Below, one piece after another: positions 19,577-29,188 of a stretch of 64,000 nucleotides of DNA. Under the pieces are notes generated by a model. That model worked only from the letters and a program-made list of their open reading frames with translations. It was not told the DNA's origin and made no database searches. Within the stretch, counting starts at the first letter, position 1. Each line of letters starts with the position of its first letter. This stretch comes from Candidatus Peribacter sp. Its GTDB lineage: Bacteria; Patescibacteriota; Gracilibacteria; Peribacterales; Peribacteraceae. Where the stretch lies: contig JAUSKD010000030.1 in NCBI GenBank assembly GCA_030647195.1, positions 1-64,000 of the forward strand, read 5' to 3'. The translations under genes and the position numbers were made by a program.

Positions 19577-21070
19577 ATGCAGAACACGCGCGAACCCATC
19601 CGGGCCATCGTGGGGCGGTTCTCCGAAAGGTTCTCCTTTCAGATGATCGAAGAGATGTTGCGGGAGTATCCGTTCGAGCACTGCGCCATTATCGCGAGCG
19701 GTCTTGAGCCACGGTACTTCCAGGCGATTCCTTCCGCATGTCAGCGATGGTTCGTTTCGAGTCAGGTGAGAGGCAGCGAGTATCCGGGGGTCTTGTGGGA
19801 GGAACTCCTTCCGCTCGACGAGGAGCTGATCGAGAGCATGCGGGAGTGCGAAGCGACGTTCATGGAGATGGTGACGCGCCTCGAGTGGAAAAAGCGCGTT
19901 TCGTACGACATCCGCAAGCAGTGGTACTTTCGGCACCTGCGATTCTGGAACGACTACATCACACGCAATCGCATCAACTTTTACCTGTCGGCGTGGATCC
20001 CGCACGAGATCCCCGACATCGTCATCTACTATCTCTGCAAGCTCAAACAGATTCCCGTGGTGTACTTCGGCATCTCTTCCGTCCGCGACGCCTCGTTCAT
20101 CGAGCACGACTGGCAGGAATCCAATATCCAGACCGGAAAGCGGTACGCAGAGCTTCTCGCCCGTACCCCCGACACGACGGATCCTCTCACCATTCCATTG
20201 CACGAGCGGTTCGATCAGCGCTATCGGGCGCTTGTCCGCTCTTCGGGCGAGATTCCGCCCCTCGAACAACAGGAGGTGGATGTTCCCTTCACCAGGTCCG
20301 TTCATCGGGCGTTTCTTCGTCATCCTTTCAGGGTCTTGCATTTCGTTCTGCTCTATCTCACCCCCTCCGGGATCAATCGTGCGCTCAATGCATGGCGGCG
20401 ATGGCGGATCCGCCGGCAGGCAAACGCTTTCTACGATGCCCATGCGGTTCAACCGGATTTGCATCGTCCGTTCGTCTACATGCCGCTTCACTTTCAGCCA
20501 GAGGCGACCACGGTGCCGCAGGCCGGCGGGTACGAGGACCAGCTGCTCGTGGCACAAATGCTCAATGCGCGCCTGCCGGATGATGTGCTGATCTACGTGA
20601 AGGAACATCCGCGGTCGAGCGGGATGCAGAAACGGAACATCCAGTTCTACAGTGAATTTCTGGGGCTTCCGAAAGTACGGTTCATGCCGAGAGGGTTCAG
20701 TACATTCGTGTTGCGCGAGCACTGCAAGGCCACGGTAACCGCTGCGGGGACAGCCGGGTTCGAGGGTCTCTTCAGGGGCAAGCCCACGCTCCTCTTCGGG
20801 CACTGCTATTACCAGTATGCCCCGGGGGTATTTCGCATTCACACGAGTAATGATTGCCGCGAGGCCGTCCATGCGGTGTTCACGGAAGGTCGCTCTCCCA
20901 CTCGGCTGCAGTGCAGACTGTTCCTGAAAGCCATGGAAGAAACGTGTGTGCACGGCGTGACGGATCCGTTCTGCTTTAACGTCTCGCGCTTAACCGAGCA
21001 GCAGAACGCAGCCGCCTGCAGCAGGGCGATCATGGACGAGATCCGCGCACAATTCGGTCAGGTGTCGTAA
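19577..21070 (+). CDS. Capsule-polysaccharide (KpsC/KpsS-like) family putative glycosyltransferase
   Basis: YMPLHFQPEATTVPQAGGYEDQLLVAQMLNARLPDDVLIYVKEHP ... GTAGFEGLFRGKPTLLFGHCYYQYAPGVFRI; TTGTTG-N17-CATACT-N7-ATG. Confidence 0.75.
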   Translation: MQNTREPIRAIVGRFSERFSFQMIEEMLREYPFEHCAIIASGLEPRYFQAIPSACQRWFVSSQVRGSEYPGVLWEELLPLDEELIESMRECEATFMEMVTRLEWKKRVSYDIRKQWYFRHLRFWNDYITRNRINFYLSAWIPHEIPDIVIYYLCKLKQIPVVYFGISSVRDASFIEHDWQESNIQTGKRYAELLARTPDTTDPLTIPLHERFDQRYRALVRSSGEIPPLEQQEVDVPFTRSVHRAFLRHPFRVLHFVLLYLTPSGINRALNAWRRWRIRRQANAFYDAHAVQPDLHRPFVYMPLHFQPEATTVPQAGGYEDQLLVAQMLNARLPDDVLIYVKEHPRSSGMQKRNIQFYSEFLGLPKVRFMPRGFSTFVLREHCKATVTAAGTAGFEGLFRGKPTLLFGHCYYQYAPGVFRIHTSNDCREAVHAVFTEGRSPTRLQCRLFLKAMEETCVHGVTDPFCFNVSRLTEQQNAAACSRAIMDEIRAQFGQVS

Positions 21071-21072
21071 GC

Positions 21073-22551
21073 TCAGGCGCGCCCGGGCAACACGGCGCGG
21101 ATCTTCTTCTCGATCAGCGCGCCCACCAGATCCGATTTTTCTCTCTGCGTGTACTCCTCGAAGGGGCTGTCGGGAGGGCCGGGGAAGGGCGTGGAGCACC
21201 TCTCGAGTGCCTTGAGGAACATGCGGACATCGCGGACAGAATGTGATTCTTTCTGACTCATGATTTGCCTGATGGCACGTCCGCAGTCGTCAGCAGTGCG
21301 GATGCGGTGGATACCGGGGGCGTATTGATAGACGAAATGTCCGAACATGAGCACGGGTTTTTGGCGCATCATGGCCTCAAAGCCGACGGTCCCCGTGGCC
21401 GTGGCGACCGCCAGGCAACGATCCACCAACTCATAGGTATCTGTTTCCCGTGGGATGAATGTCACAGAGGGGATGGCGAGCAGGGATTGATAGAAGGCTT
21501 CGCTGCGGCACCGTTCGCTCTGCGCGGGATGCTCTTTGACGTAGATGCTCACGTGCGGGGGGAGATTGGCAGCCAGCAGCTGGATGATGCGCTCCTGCTC
21601 CACGTAGGCCCCGGCAAGCGGGAGCGTTGTGGCCTCGGGTTGGTAGTGTAAAGCGATGTAGATGAAGGGCTTGCTGAGGTCCGGGACCTTGATGTGCCGG
21701 TCGTAGAATTGAATGGCCTTGTGCTGGCGGAGCTTGCGCGACCAGAACTGTCCGGAAAACAGGGAGACCAAAAAGCGTTTTGGATCCCGCTTAAGGATCT
21801 TGATCGCCGCTCTCCACCATCGCGAAATGAATTTCTGCTGCGTTAAGTTCACCTTCTTCGGTTTATACCAGGGGTTCGGCTGCTTATTGCGGAAGAGATT
21901 GAAGTACGCTTCGTAGTTTTTCGAGAGCTCCACGGGCTTGTTCGGGTCCCGGTACTCCTCGCGGAGCCTTAAGAGCGCCTCGCGCAGTTCCGGTGCAGGA
22001 TCTTCCCAATCCGCCACGACGAATGACGTATCAATCGTGAAGATTCTCGCGAGGTAGAGGATGGGAATGTTCTTCACTTTACAGAGCCCATAGAGCACGT
22101 AGTCGTAGCACTGGTGCGGTTCATGGTTCATGAGGACCACGTCGATTTTCTTTGAGTCGAGCAGGTGGTTCCAGTACCGCAGGTTCGCGTAGTAGATCCG
22201 CTTGCGCTCGGGGTAGGGCACGTCGCCCGACACAAGGAATCTTTCCATCTTGTTCGCATAGCGGTCCACCATATCCATGAACACTGCTTCGTAGTGTCGC
22301 ATCTTCTCGATCAGATCCTCGTCGATCGGAGCGCAGGTATTCAGCTGCCCTTCGTCGTACCGCCCCTCGCGGAAAGGAGCCGCTTCCAGCCAGATTTCCT
22401 CATCCACCTGAAGGACGGGCGATCCCTCTTTCTTGTCGCAGACGGAAACATATGTTCCCAGTGGAATATTCTTGAATGCGCGCTCGAGGACATACTTCTT
22501 ATCCAGCGGATCGCCGTCGAAAGCCTTCAGGATGACATTCAACTTCTCCAT
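21073..22551 (-). CDS. Capsule-polysaccharide (KpsC/KpsS-like) family putative glycosyltransferase, paralog of 19577-21070
   Basis: YIALHYQPEATTLPLAGAYVEQERIIQLLAANLPPHVSIYVKEHPAQSE ... GTVGFEAMMRQKPVLMFGHFVYQYAPGIHRI. Confidence 0.75.
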   Translation of the reverse strand: MEKLNVILKAFDGDPLDKKYVLERAFKNIPLGTYVSVCDKKEGSPVLQVDEEIWLEAAPFREGRYDEGQLNTCAPIDEDLIEKMRHYEAVFMDMVDRYANKMERFLVSGDVPYPERKRIYYANLRYWNHLLDSKKIDVVLMNHEPHQCYDYVLYGLCKVKNIPILYLARIFTIDTSFVVADWEDPAPELREALLRLREEYRDPNKPVELSKNYEAYFNLFRNKQPNPWYKPKKVNLTQQKFISRWWRAAIKILKRDPKRFLVSLFSGQFWSRKLRQHKAIQFYDRHIKVPDLSKPFIYIALHYQPEATTLPLAGAYVEQERIIQLLAANLPPHVSIYVKEHPAQSERCRSEAFYQSLLAIPSVTFIPRETDTYELVDRCLAVATATGTVGFEAMMRQKPVLMFGHFVYQYAPGIHRIRTADDCGRAIRQIMSQKESHSVRDVRMFLKALERCSTPFPGPPDSPFEEYTQREKSDLVGALIEKKIRAVLPGRA

Positions 22552-22587
22552 CGACTTTGATCATACCGAACAGCTGTACTCATTCAA

Positions 22588-23661
22588 TCATTCCCTGCCG
22601 TTCCTTTCCTCCCCTTCAATCATTTTCCACGAGAGAGGGGTTCCCCGCTCCATGGCACACTTGGCGTGTTTTCCGAGGACATTGGGGAGTTCTTTGGGGG
22701 GCAGTCCATCGGACGGACGAATGGAGCGGACATTCCTCTCCGTAAAATTTTCTCCCTTCGCGATATTTTCAACAACGAAGAGTGATCTGCGGAATTTCTT
22801 GCTCTCCTGTTCTTTTTCGCTCGGTTTGTAGGACACGATGCCGAGTGCACGCTCCGTCAGACGCACGGCATCCACCATTTGGCGGAATTCTTTCGGCTCC
22901 AGCGAGAATGCTGTGTCGGGTCCCGGTTCACGGCGCGAGAGACAGAAGTGCTTCTCGATAACGCAGGCACCCAGTGCCACTGCTGCGATGGGCACGGCAA
23001 GTTCCAGCGAGTGATCCGAGAGGCCGATGGGTACCCCGAAGCGCTCGCGCATGTCCGGGATCGTACGCAGGTTCATCTCTTCCGGTTCCGCCGGATAGGC
23101 GCTCGTGCATTTGAGCAGGATGATCCGGTCGTTTCCGGCATTCCGCGCACATTCCACGGCTTCCTGAATTTCCTCTGCGCTCGCCATACCCGTCGAGAGA
23201 ATGAGGGGCTTGCCTCTGCGAGCCGCACAGGCAATGAGCGGCAGATCCGTGATCTCAAACGAAGCGATCTTGTAGGCGGGGACGCTCATTTTTTCCAAAA
23301 AATCCACGGCCGTCGCATCGAACGGAGTGGAGAAACAGTCGAGTCCGATTTTTTCCGCTTCTTTCTTGAGCTTGGGCTGCCATTCCCATGGTGTGAATGC
23401 TTCGCCATAGAGTTCATGAAGCGTTTTTCCCTCCCAGATTGTTCCCTTGATGCGGAATTCCTCGCGGTCACTCTTCAATGTCAGCGTATCCGCCGTGTAG
23501 GTCTGCAGTTTCACGGCATCCGCTCCCGATTCCTTCATGGCGCGGATCGTCTCGACTGCGCGGTCAAAGCTTCCGCCATGGTTCGCCGAAAGTTCCGCGA
23601 TGATGTAGGCGGGGTGGCCTAAGCCGATGCTTCTGCCGTTGATGGCGAGAGGCAGTGTCAT
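22588..23661 (-). CDS. pseI: Pseudaminic acid synthase
   Basis: NeuB-family: YIIAELSANHGGSFDRAVETIRAMKESGADAVKLQTYTADTLTL...; SAF-like C-terminus; neighbours pseG/F/C/B. Confidence 0.9.
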   Translation of the reverse strand: MTLPLAINGRSIGLGHPAYIIAELSANHGGSFDRAVETIRAMKESGADAVKLQTYTADTLTLKSDREEFRIKGTIWEGKTLHELYGEAFTPWEWQPKLKKEAEKIGLDCFSTPFDATAVDFLEKMSVPAYKIASFEITDLPLIACAARRGKPLILSTGMASAEEIQEAVECARNAGNDRIILLKCTSAYPAEPEEMNLRTIPDMRERFGVPIGLSDHSLELAVPIAAVALGACVIEKHFCLSRREPGPDTAFSLEPKEFRQMVDAVRLTERALGIVSYKPSEKEQESKKFRRSLFVVENIAKGENFTERNVRSIRPSDGLPPKELPNVLGKHAKCAMERGTPLSWKMIEGEERNGRE

Positions 23662-24434
23662 CGGGAGCGCCAAATCCATATTTTGGTCTGTCCGAGGCCA
23701 TCCATCATCGCCGGCAGCTTCAGAGCGAGAGCATTGATGGGATCATCATACTTCGGTTCTTCCCCTTTGAGCGAAGCGAGGTGCGCGTTCACGATCCTGC
23801 TCAGGAAGTAGTAGGTGCTGCTGAAATCCAACACACGTTCCAATGTGAGACCGGGTGAGGAGAGCTGCTGCATGGATTCGTCATCGATGTAGCAGTTATG
23901 CCATGGTGTCTCGATTATTTTGAGTCCGAGTTGCGCGCGAAACTCGTTGATGCGCCGGAGCCCTTCCGCACTGTTCTCACACATCAGATAGCGCCCTCCC
24001 GGGATGAGCAGCTTCGCTATGTTGCGGATTGCCTTCGCTTGCGCAGCGGTATCGGGCAGGTTGATCAGCGTGCGTTCGGTGTACACGATGTCGTACTGCT
24101 TCAGATCCGTCGGTAATTGCGTGATATCCCCCACGCGGAATTCCGTCTGCCCCTTCAGTGTTGCTTTTTTTGAGAGCTCCTGTGCGGCCTCCACCATTTT
24201 CTCCGCATTATCCATGCCAGTCACATGCACGGAGTGCCGGCGCGCCAGTTCGATCGCCGTGATGCCGTTGCCACAGCCGATATCGAGCACGTTCATCCCG
24301 TTGCTCACCTGCCCTGCGATCGCTTCGACCTCCAATTGCTTCGCGATCACATCCTGCGTTCCCGCCTGCAGGCCCAGGTGTGCTCTGCTGTTCCAGAATT
24401 CTTTTCTGGCCTGGGGATCAGTGGCGGGATTCAT
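23658..24434 (-). CDS. Class I SAM-dependent methyltransferase within the pse operon
   Basis: GMNVLDIGCGNGITAIELARRHSVHVTGMDNAEKMVEAA; ATGA coupling with both neighbours. Confidence 0.85.
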   Translation of the reverse strand: MNPATDPQARKEFWNSRAHLGLQAGTQDVIAKQLEVEAIAGQVSNGMNVLDIGCGNGITAIELARRHSVHVTGMDNAEKMVEAAQELSKKATLKGQTEFRVGDITQLPTDLKQYDIVYTERTLINLPDTAAQAKAIRNIAKLLIPGGRYLMCENSAEGLRRINEFRAQLGLKIIETPWHNCYIDDESMQQLSSPGLTLERVLDFSSTYYFLSRIVNAHLASLKGEEPKYDDPINALALKLPAMMDGLGQTKIWIWRSR

Positions 24435-25468
24435 GCGTGGGGGCGTTGCATGGCCGAGAGTACACGAGAGCATCCCCGGCCATCCACTATTCCCATGCCT
24501 TTTGCGCTGAGGCGTGACCTGAGCGTCTGGTCCCCGATGACGGAATCCAGCAGGGCAATGAGGGACCGGTCATCCGTTTTCGTGTTCCATCCTGCGTTCA
24601 CGACCGCATCTGTCCGCCCAAGGGCCAGCACGTTTCGCTCCTGATTGTCCGCCGTAATGAGAACAATGCCGGGCAGGCCCATGTATAGCAATTCGTAGCA
24701 GGTCGATCCGCCTGCCGTGATGCCCACGTCGGCTTCGGCCATCAGTGCAGCCATATTCGAGACATTGGCGAGCAGCGTCATTGCATGACGGGATTCCCTT
24801 GCCGCCTGCTCCAGGAGTTTCAGGTGAGGATTGGCCGCACCGCTGACGACGGTGATCTCCCATGTTCCCCGATCCATACTCTCGAGACATTTGAGAACGC
24901 GCCCCGTATCGTTTCTGGTATCGGCTCCTCCCATGCTCACCAGAATCCGGGTGGCGGTCTTCGCGATTGTGCGTTTGCGGACTTGCCATAGGACGAATTC
25001 CCGCCGGAGCAGGGCGTACATTGGTCCGAGTAACTGCTGTCCGTGTTCTGCGGCGTTGCGGTACTTCATCTCGTCGGCATAGAAATTCTGATTGAGGATG
25101 ATATCGGCATCGTACTGGCCGGCATGTCCGTAATCATCAATGAACAGGAGAGGAATGTTCTCTTTCCTCACAGTCTGCTGGTAGCCAGTATCGAACTGGT
25201 ACCCATCCGCAATGATCCAGTTGGCAGCTTGCTCGCGGGCAAGCCGCGTCGTTTCAACGGCATCCTCTTTACTCCCCATCTTCGAGACCAGCGGAAGCAC
25301 CATGCACTGTTCCGCGCGCAGACGTTCCGCAATCTTCTCCCCGCCCGGAGCCATGATAAAGACCGACGAATGCCCGGACTCTTGCGCCACCTGTGCAAGC
25401 GCCAGACAGCGCATCACGTGTCCGAGACCGATTGTCGCGCTGCCGTCGGTGCGGAAGACCAGCTTCAT
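24431..25468 (-). CDS. pseG: UDP-2,4-diacetamido-2,4,6-trideoxy-L-altropyranose hydrolase
   Basis: MKLVFRTDGSATIGLGHVMRCLALAQVAQESGHSSVFI; PseG family. Confidence 0.9.
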   Translation of the reverse strand: MKLVFRTDGSATIGLGHVMRCLALAQVAQESGHSSVFIMAPGGEKIAERLRAEQCMVLPLVSKMGSKEDAVETTRLAREQAANWIIADGYQFDTGYQQTVRKENIPLLFIDDYGHAGQYDADIILNQNFYADEMKYRNAAEHGQQLLGPMYALLRREFVLWQVRKRTIAKTATRILVSMGGADTRNDTGRVLKCLESMDRGTWEITVVSGAANPHLKLLEQAARESRHAMTLLANVSNMAALMAEADVGITAGGSTCYELLYMGLPGIVLITADNQERNVLALGRTDAVVNAGWNTKTDDRSLIALLDSVIGDQTLRSRLSAKGMGIVDGRGCSRVLSAMQRPHA

Positions 25469-26229
25469 GCGTGGCGATTGGATTGTGTGGCATCCTGCTG
25501 CAGCGATCTTTTGTAGCCCTCGTCCGGATCGATACCTTCATTCAGCATCTGTATTTCCGGATGAGCTGCCAGCAGAGCCAGAACCTCCTCCTGTCCGAAG
25601 AGACCATTGCCGAGTTCCCCATATACCGCGCGGACGAATGCCAGATCCCGCGGCTCATCCACCGTCCAGCGCAGGGCAGAGTGGTTTGTCTTCTGCGTGA
25701 CTTCCCGGATGCGGAAGAGAGAAGGATTTTTATAGATGAAGGGCGTGACGTGTTCCCGCTCGGAAGGAAGTTTCGCCTGTTCCCACACTTTCGCGAGAGT
25801 TTGCATAGAGAAGGCTTCGGCATCAAGGCCTTTCGGATATGTCCTATGAAGAACGTTGCTCACGTAGTCCGTTTTTGCATCGAGTGCCTCGACCACCGTG
25901 CGGATAACGGCGGGGTCTAAGAGCGGGCAGTCACCGGTCAGACGCGCAATGCGATCCGCACCGTGGGATGTTGCGGTCTGATAGTAGCGATCCAGCACGT
26001 CATCCAGGTTTCCGCGGAAGCAGGGTATGTTTTGTATCTTGCAGAAGGCCTGGACGGGATCATCCGTCTTTTCGGTCGATGTCGCGGCGATCACCTCGTC
26101 AAACACGCCCGAGGCCTGAGCGCGGCGGATGACGTGGGCGAGCAGGGGAACACCCGCAACGTCTTCCAGAATTTTGCCCGGCAGCCGCCGGGAGCTCATG
26201 CGCGCCTGAATGATGGCTATGGTTTTCAT
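25465..26229 (-). CDS. pseF: Cytidylyltransferase (PseF / SpsF type)
   Basis: MKTIAIIQARMSSRRLPGKILEDVAGVPLLAHVIRRA; position between pseC and pseG. Confidence 0.88.
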   Translation of the reverse strand: MKTIAIIQARMSSRRLPGKILEDVAGVPLLAHVIRRAQASGVFDEVIAATSTEKTDDPVQAFCKIQNIPCFRGNLDDVLDRYYQTATSHGADRIARLTGDCPLLDPAVIRTVVEALDAKTDYVSNVLHRTYPKGLDAEAFSMQTLAKVWEQAKLPSEREHVTPFIYKNPSLFRIREVTQKTNHSALRWTVDEPRDLAFVRAVYGELGNGLFGQEEVLALLAAHPEIQMLNEGIDPDEGYKRSLQQDATQSNRHA

Positions 26230-26240
26230 GGTCGGAGGGT

Positions 26241-27437
26241 TCACAGCTTCACTGCGTAGTGGGCGAGGATTTTTCGCAGCGCCTCGACGACATCCTGCAC
26301 ATCCCGGTCAGTCATCCCTGCGAACATCGGTAGCGAAATGATGCGCTCGTACGCGCGTTCCGCGACCGGGCAGAGGCCGGACTTGGTACCGAAGGTCTGC
26401 CGGTAGTACGGGTGCAGGTGCACCGGGACGTAGTGCACGTTCACACCGATGTTCTCCGCACGCAGCGCCCGGAATACTTCATTGCGGTCCGCGGAGAGGC
26501 GTTCCAGCTCCAGTTGAATGACGTAGAGGTGATAGGCGTGTTCCACGTTCTTCCGTACCTGAAGCGGTTTTGCGGCCGCCATCTCCTTCAGTGCGGCATC
26601 GTACTGCTTCGCGATTTCCTGTCTGCGTTTCGTCCACGCAGGAACGCGTTTGAGCTGGCTCAAACCCAGCGCGCACTGAATGTCGGTCAGGCGGTAGTTG
26701 TAGCCCAGTTCCGTGACCTCGTAGAACCACGAACCTTTCTCCTGCCGTTCGCGGTGGTCGGTGGTCATGCAGTGGTTGCGGAAACGGCGCATGCGCTCCG
26801 CGAAGCGAGCTTCGTTCGTGGTCACCATGCCGCCCTCGCCCGTGGCGAGCGGCTTGACCGGGTGGAAGCTGAAAGTGCTGATATCTGCGAGCGAGCCAAC
26901 GGGCTGCCCTTCACCGGTGCCGCCGAGGGCGTGGCAGGCATCTGCCACGAGGATCAGGCTGTGTTTCTTCGCGATGGTGCGAAGAGCGGCGTAGTCGCAC
27001 GGCTGCCCGGCGTAATCTACCGCGATGATGGCCTTCGTTTTCGGCGTGATGCGCGCTTCGACCGTGCGCGGATCCAGAAGCAGCGTTTCAGCATCGCAGT
27101 CCGCGAAGACGGGTTTGGCTCCGAGAAAAACAGCCGCGTTCGCCGTCGCGGCGAAGGTCATGGGTGGCACGATCACCTCATCACCGGTTGTAATTCCGGC
27201 TCCGTACAACGCCACGTGCAGCGCGGCGGTGCCGTTACTCACCGCGACAGCTTCTTTTGACTGTGTCACTGCGGCGAATGCCTGCTCAAATTCCGGCACC
27301 TTGGGTCCCGTGGTCCACCAGTCCGATCGCAACACCGCATTCACGGCCGCGATATCCTCTTCGCTCACGGATTGATGGGCGTAGGGGAGGAGCGAAGAGC
27401 GAACGGGTGGGCCGCCGTGGAGGGCGAGAGGTTGCAT
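26241..27437 (-). CDS. pseC: UDP-4-amino-4,6-dideoxy-N-acetyl-L-altrosamine transaminase
   Basis: DegT/DnrJ family: LPYAHQSVSEEDIAAVNAVLRSDWWTTGPKVPEFEQAFA ... FSFHPVKPLATGEGGMVTTN. Confidence 0.92.
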   Translation of the reverse strand: MQPLALHGGPPVRSSLLPYAHQSVSEEDIAAVNAVLRSDWWTTGPKVPEFEQAFAAVTQSKEAVAVSNGTAALHVALYGAGITTGDEVIVPPMTFAATANAAVFLGAKPVFADCDAETLLLDPRTVEARITPKTKAIIAVDYAGQPCDYAALRTIAKKHSLILVADACHALGGTGEGQPVGSLADISTFSFHPVKPLATGEGGMVTTNEARFAERMRRFRNHCMTTDHRERQEKGSWFYEVTELGYNYRLTDIQCALGLSQLKRVPAWTKRRQEIAKQYDAALKEMAAAKPLQVRKNVEHAYHLYVIQLELERLSADRNEVFRALRAENIGVNVHYVPVHLHPYYRQTFGTKSGLCPVAERAYERIISLPMFAGMTDRDVQDVVEALRKILAHYAVKL

Positions 27438-27441
27438 GGGT

Positions 27442-28434
27442 TTAGCACGCAGCGGACGGTTCTGATGTCTGCAAAAGCTTCAACAATTGCTGCTGCGTGA
27501 GCCACTCGGTATTCGTATCGCTGTTGTAGCGCCAGTTCTCCTTCGGGCGCGAACCTTTCCAGTGGTCGAAACCCCACGAGTCCTCTTCGGGCTCAATCAC
27601 GAACATGTCCGGGAGCTCCACCGTGTGACGCGCCTCGTCTTCCGAGAGCAGGCACTCGTGCAGTTTTTCGCCGGCACGGATGCCCGTGACCGTTTTCTTG
27701 CAGCCCGGTGCCACCGCATCCGCCAGATCGGTGAGCTTGGCGCTGGGGATCCTGGGCACAAAGATCTCGCCGCCGTGCATGTCTTTGAGGCAGCGGAGGA
27801 CGAAATTCACTCCTTGTTCGATGGTGAGCCAGAAACGCGTCATGCGTTCATCAGTAATCGTCACCGTTCCGGTCCGGCTTTGTTTGCGGAAAATCGGTAC
27901 CACGCTGCCGCGGCTCCCCATGACGTTGCCGTATCGCACGCAGCTGAAGAGCGTGCCTCCTGATCCGGAGTAGGCGTTGCCCTGCACGAACAGTTTTTCC
28001 GCACAGAGCTTGCTGGCGCCGTACAGGTTCACCGGATTCACTGCTTTGTCGGTGGAGAGGGCGAGTACTTTCTTCACGCCGGCATCGATTGCCGCGTTGA
28101 TGACGTTCTGGGCGCCGATGATATTCGTCTGGATCGCCTCGATGGGGTTATATTCGCAGGCGGACACGTGTTTGAGAGCGGCTGCATGAATGACGATATC
28201 TACGCCGTTCATGGCGCGGCGCAGTCTTTCGCGATCACGCACATCCCCGATGAAGTAGCGCATGCATTTGTCGTTGAAACCCTCCGTGCGCATTTCGTGC
28301 TGCTTCAGTTCATCCCGGCTGAAAACGATCAATTTGCGGGGGCGTATTCCCTTCAACGCCATTTCGACGAATTTCTTGCCAAATGATCCCGTGCCACCCG
28401 TCACCAAAATGGAGAGATTTTCATCAATACTCAT
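27442..28434 (-). CDS. pseB: UDP-N-acetylglucosamine 4,6-dehydratase (inverting)
   Basis: SILVTGGTGSFGKKFVEMAL ... CEYNPIEAIQTNIIGAQNVINAAIDAGVKKVLALSTDKAVNPVNLYGASKL; TGaTATTCT-N7-ATG. Confidence 0.93.
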   Translation of the reverse strand: MSIDENLSILVTGGTGSFGKKFVEMALKGIRPRKLIVFSRDELKQHEMRTEGFNDKCMRYFIGDVRDRERLRRAMNGVDIVIHAAALKHVSACEYNPIEAIQTNIIGAQNVINAAIDAGVKKVLALSTDKAVNPVNLYGASKLCAEKLFVQGNAYSGSGGTLFSCVRYGNVMGSRGSVVPIFRKQSRTGTVTITDERMTRFWLTIEQGVNFVLRCLKDMHGGEIFVPRIPSAKLTDLADAVAPGCKKTVTGIRAGEKLHECLLSEDEARHTVELPDMFVIEPEEDSWGFDHWKGSRPKENWRYNSDTNTEWLTQQQLLKLLQTSEPSAAC

Positions 28435-28558
28435 AGCGGGGAGAATATCACAGTCCTGGCATTTTTTGCGTAAAATCCCGTGTTTTGCATGTGCGGAATG
28501 GCTGTTTTCTGCCCTATTTGTCTGTATCGTTGCACTGGATTTTTCCTCTCCCAACCAC

Positions 28559-29188
28559 GTGTCTCCGTCCGTTGCCATCATCGATTACGGCGTCGGAAAC
28601 CTCACTTCGGTTGCCAATGCCGTCTCGCGTCTGCAGGTGGAGGTGCGGATTTCGGCCGATCCACTGGAGCTCAAAAATGCCACGCACATCATCCTGCCGG
28701 GCGTGGGGAGTTTCGGCGAGGGCATGAAGGGACTTGCGGAACGCGGATTTATTCCCGCACTGCAGGAGGAGGTGAGGACGAAGAAGAAGCCGTTGCTCGG
28801 CATTTGTCTCGGGATGCAGTTGCTGGCGACGGAGGGATTCGAGCACGGCCATCATCAGGGACTTGGATTCATTCCCGGGTCCGTGCGCATGATCGATACG
28901 ACTCAATCGGGTCTGCGGCTTCCGCACATCGGATGGAACGATGTTGCCGTCTCGGACCGCCATCCAATCGCCCGCGGGTTCACCCACATGCCGATCTTCT
29001 ACTTCGTACACAGTTTCCATCTCGTACCCGAACAGGCGGATGTCATCGCGGGTACATGCGAGTATGGGGAGCGGATTGTGGCGCTCGTGCAGTCTGCGAA
29101 TGTGTGCGGGGCGCAGTTTCATCCTGAGAAGAGCCATGATGACGGACTCAGGATTTTCCAGAATTTCCTCGCACTTTCCTCATGCTGA
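28559..29188 (+). CDS. hisH: Glutamine amidotransferase subunit HisH-like (copy 1)
   Basis: VAIIDYGVGNLTSV ... LLGICLGMQLLA ... GAQFHPEKSHDDGLRIFQNF; in-frame GTG at 28559 used as start. Confidence 0.9.
   Translation: MSPSVAIIDYGVGNLTSVANAVSRLQVEVRISADPLELKNATHIILPGVGSFGEGMKGLAERGFIPALQEEVRTKKKPLLGICLGMQLLATEGFEHGHHQGLGFIPGSVRMIDTTQSGLRLPHIGWNDVAVSDRHPIARGFTHMPIFYFVHSFHLVPEQADVIAGTCEYGERIVALVQSANVCGAQFHPEKSHDDGLRIFQNFLALSSC

Noticed and set aside
19400-20953. 517-aa minus-strand ORF opposite the 19577 gene
   Set aside because: Shadow ORF: the plus-strand gene has a recognised paralog (21073-22551) and a promoter; the minus ORF has no domain-like pattern.
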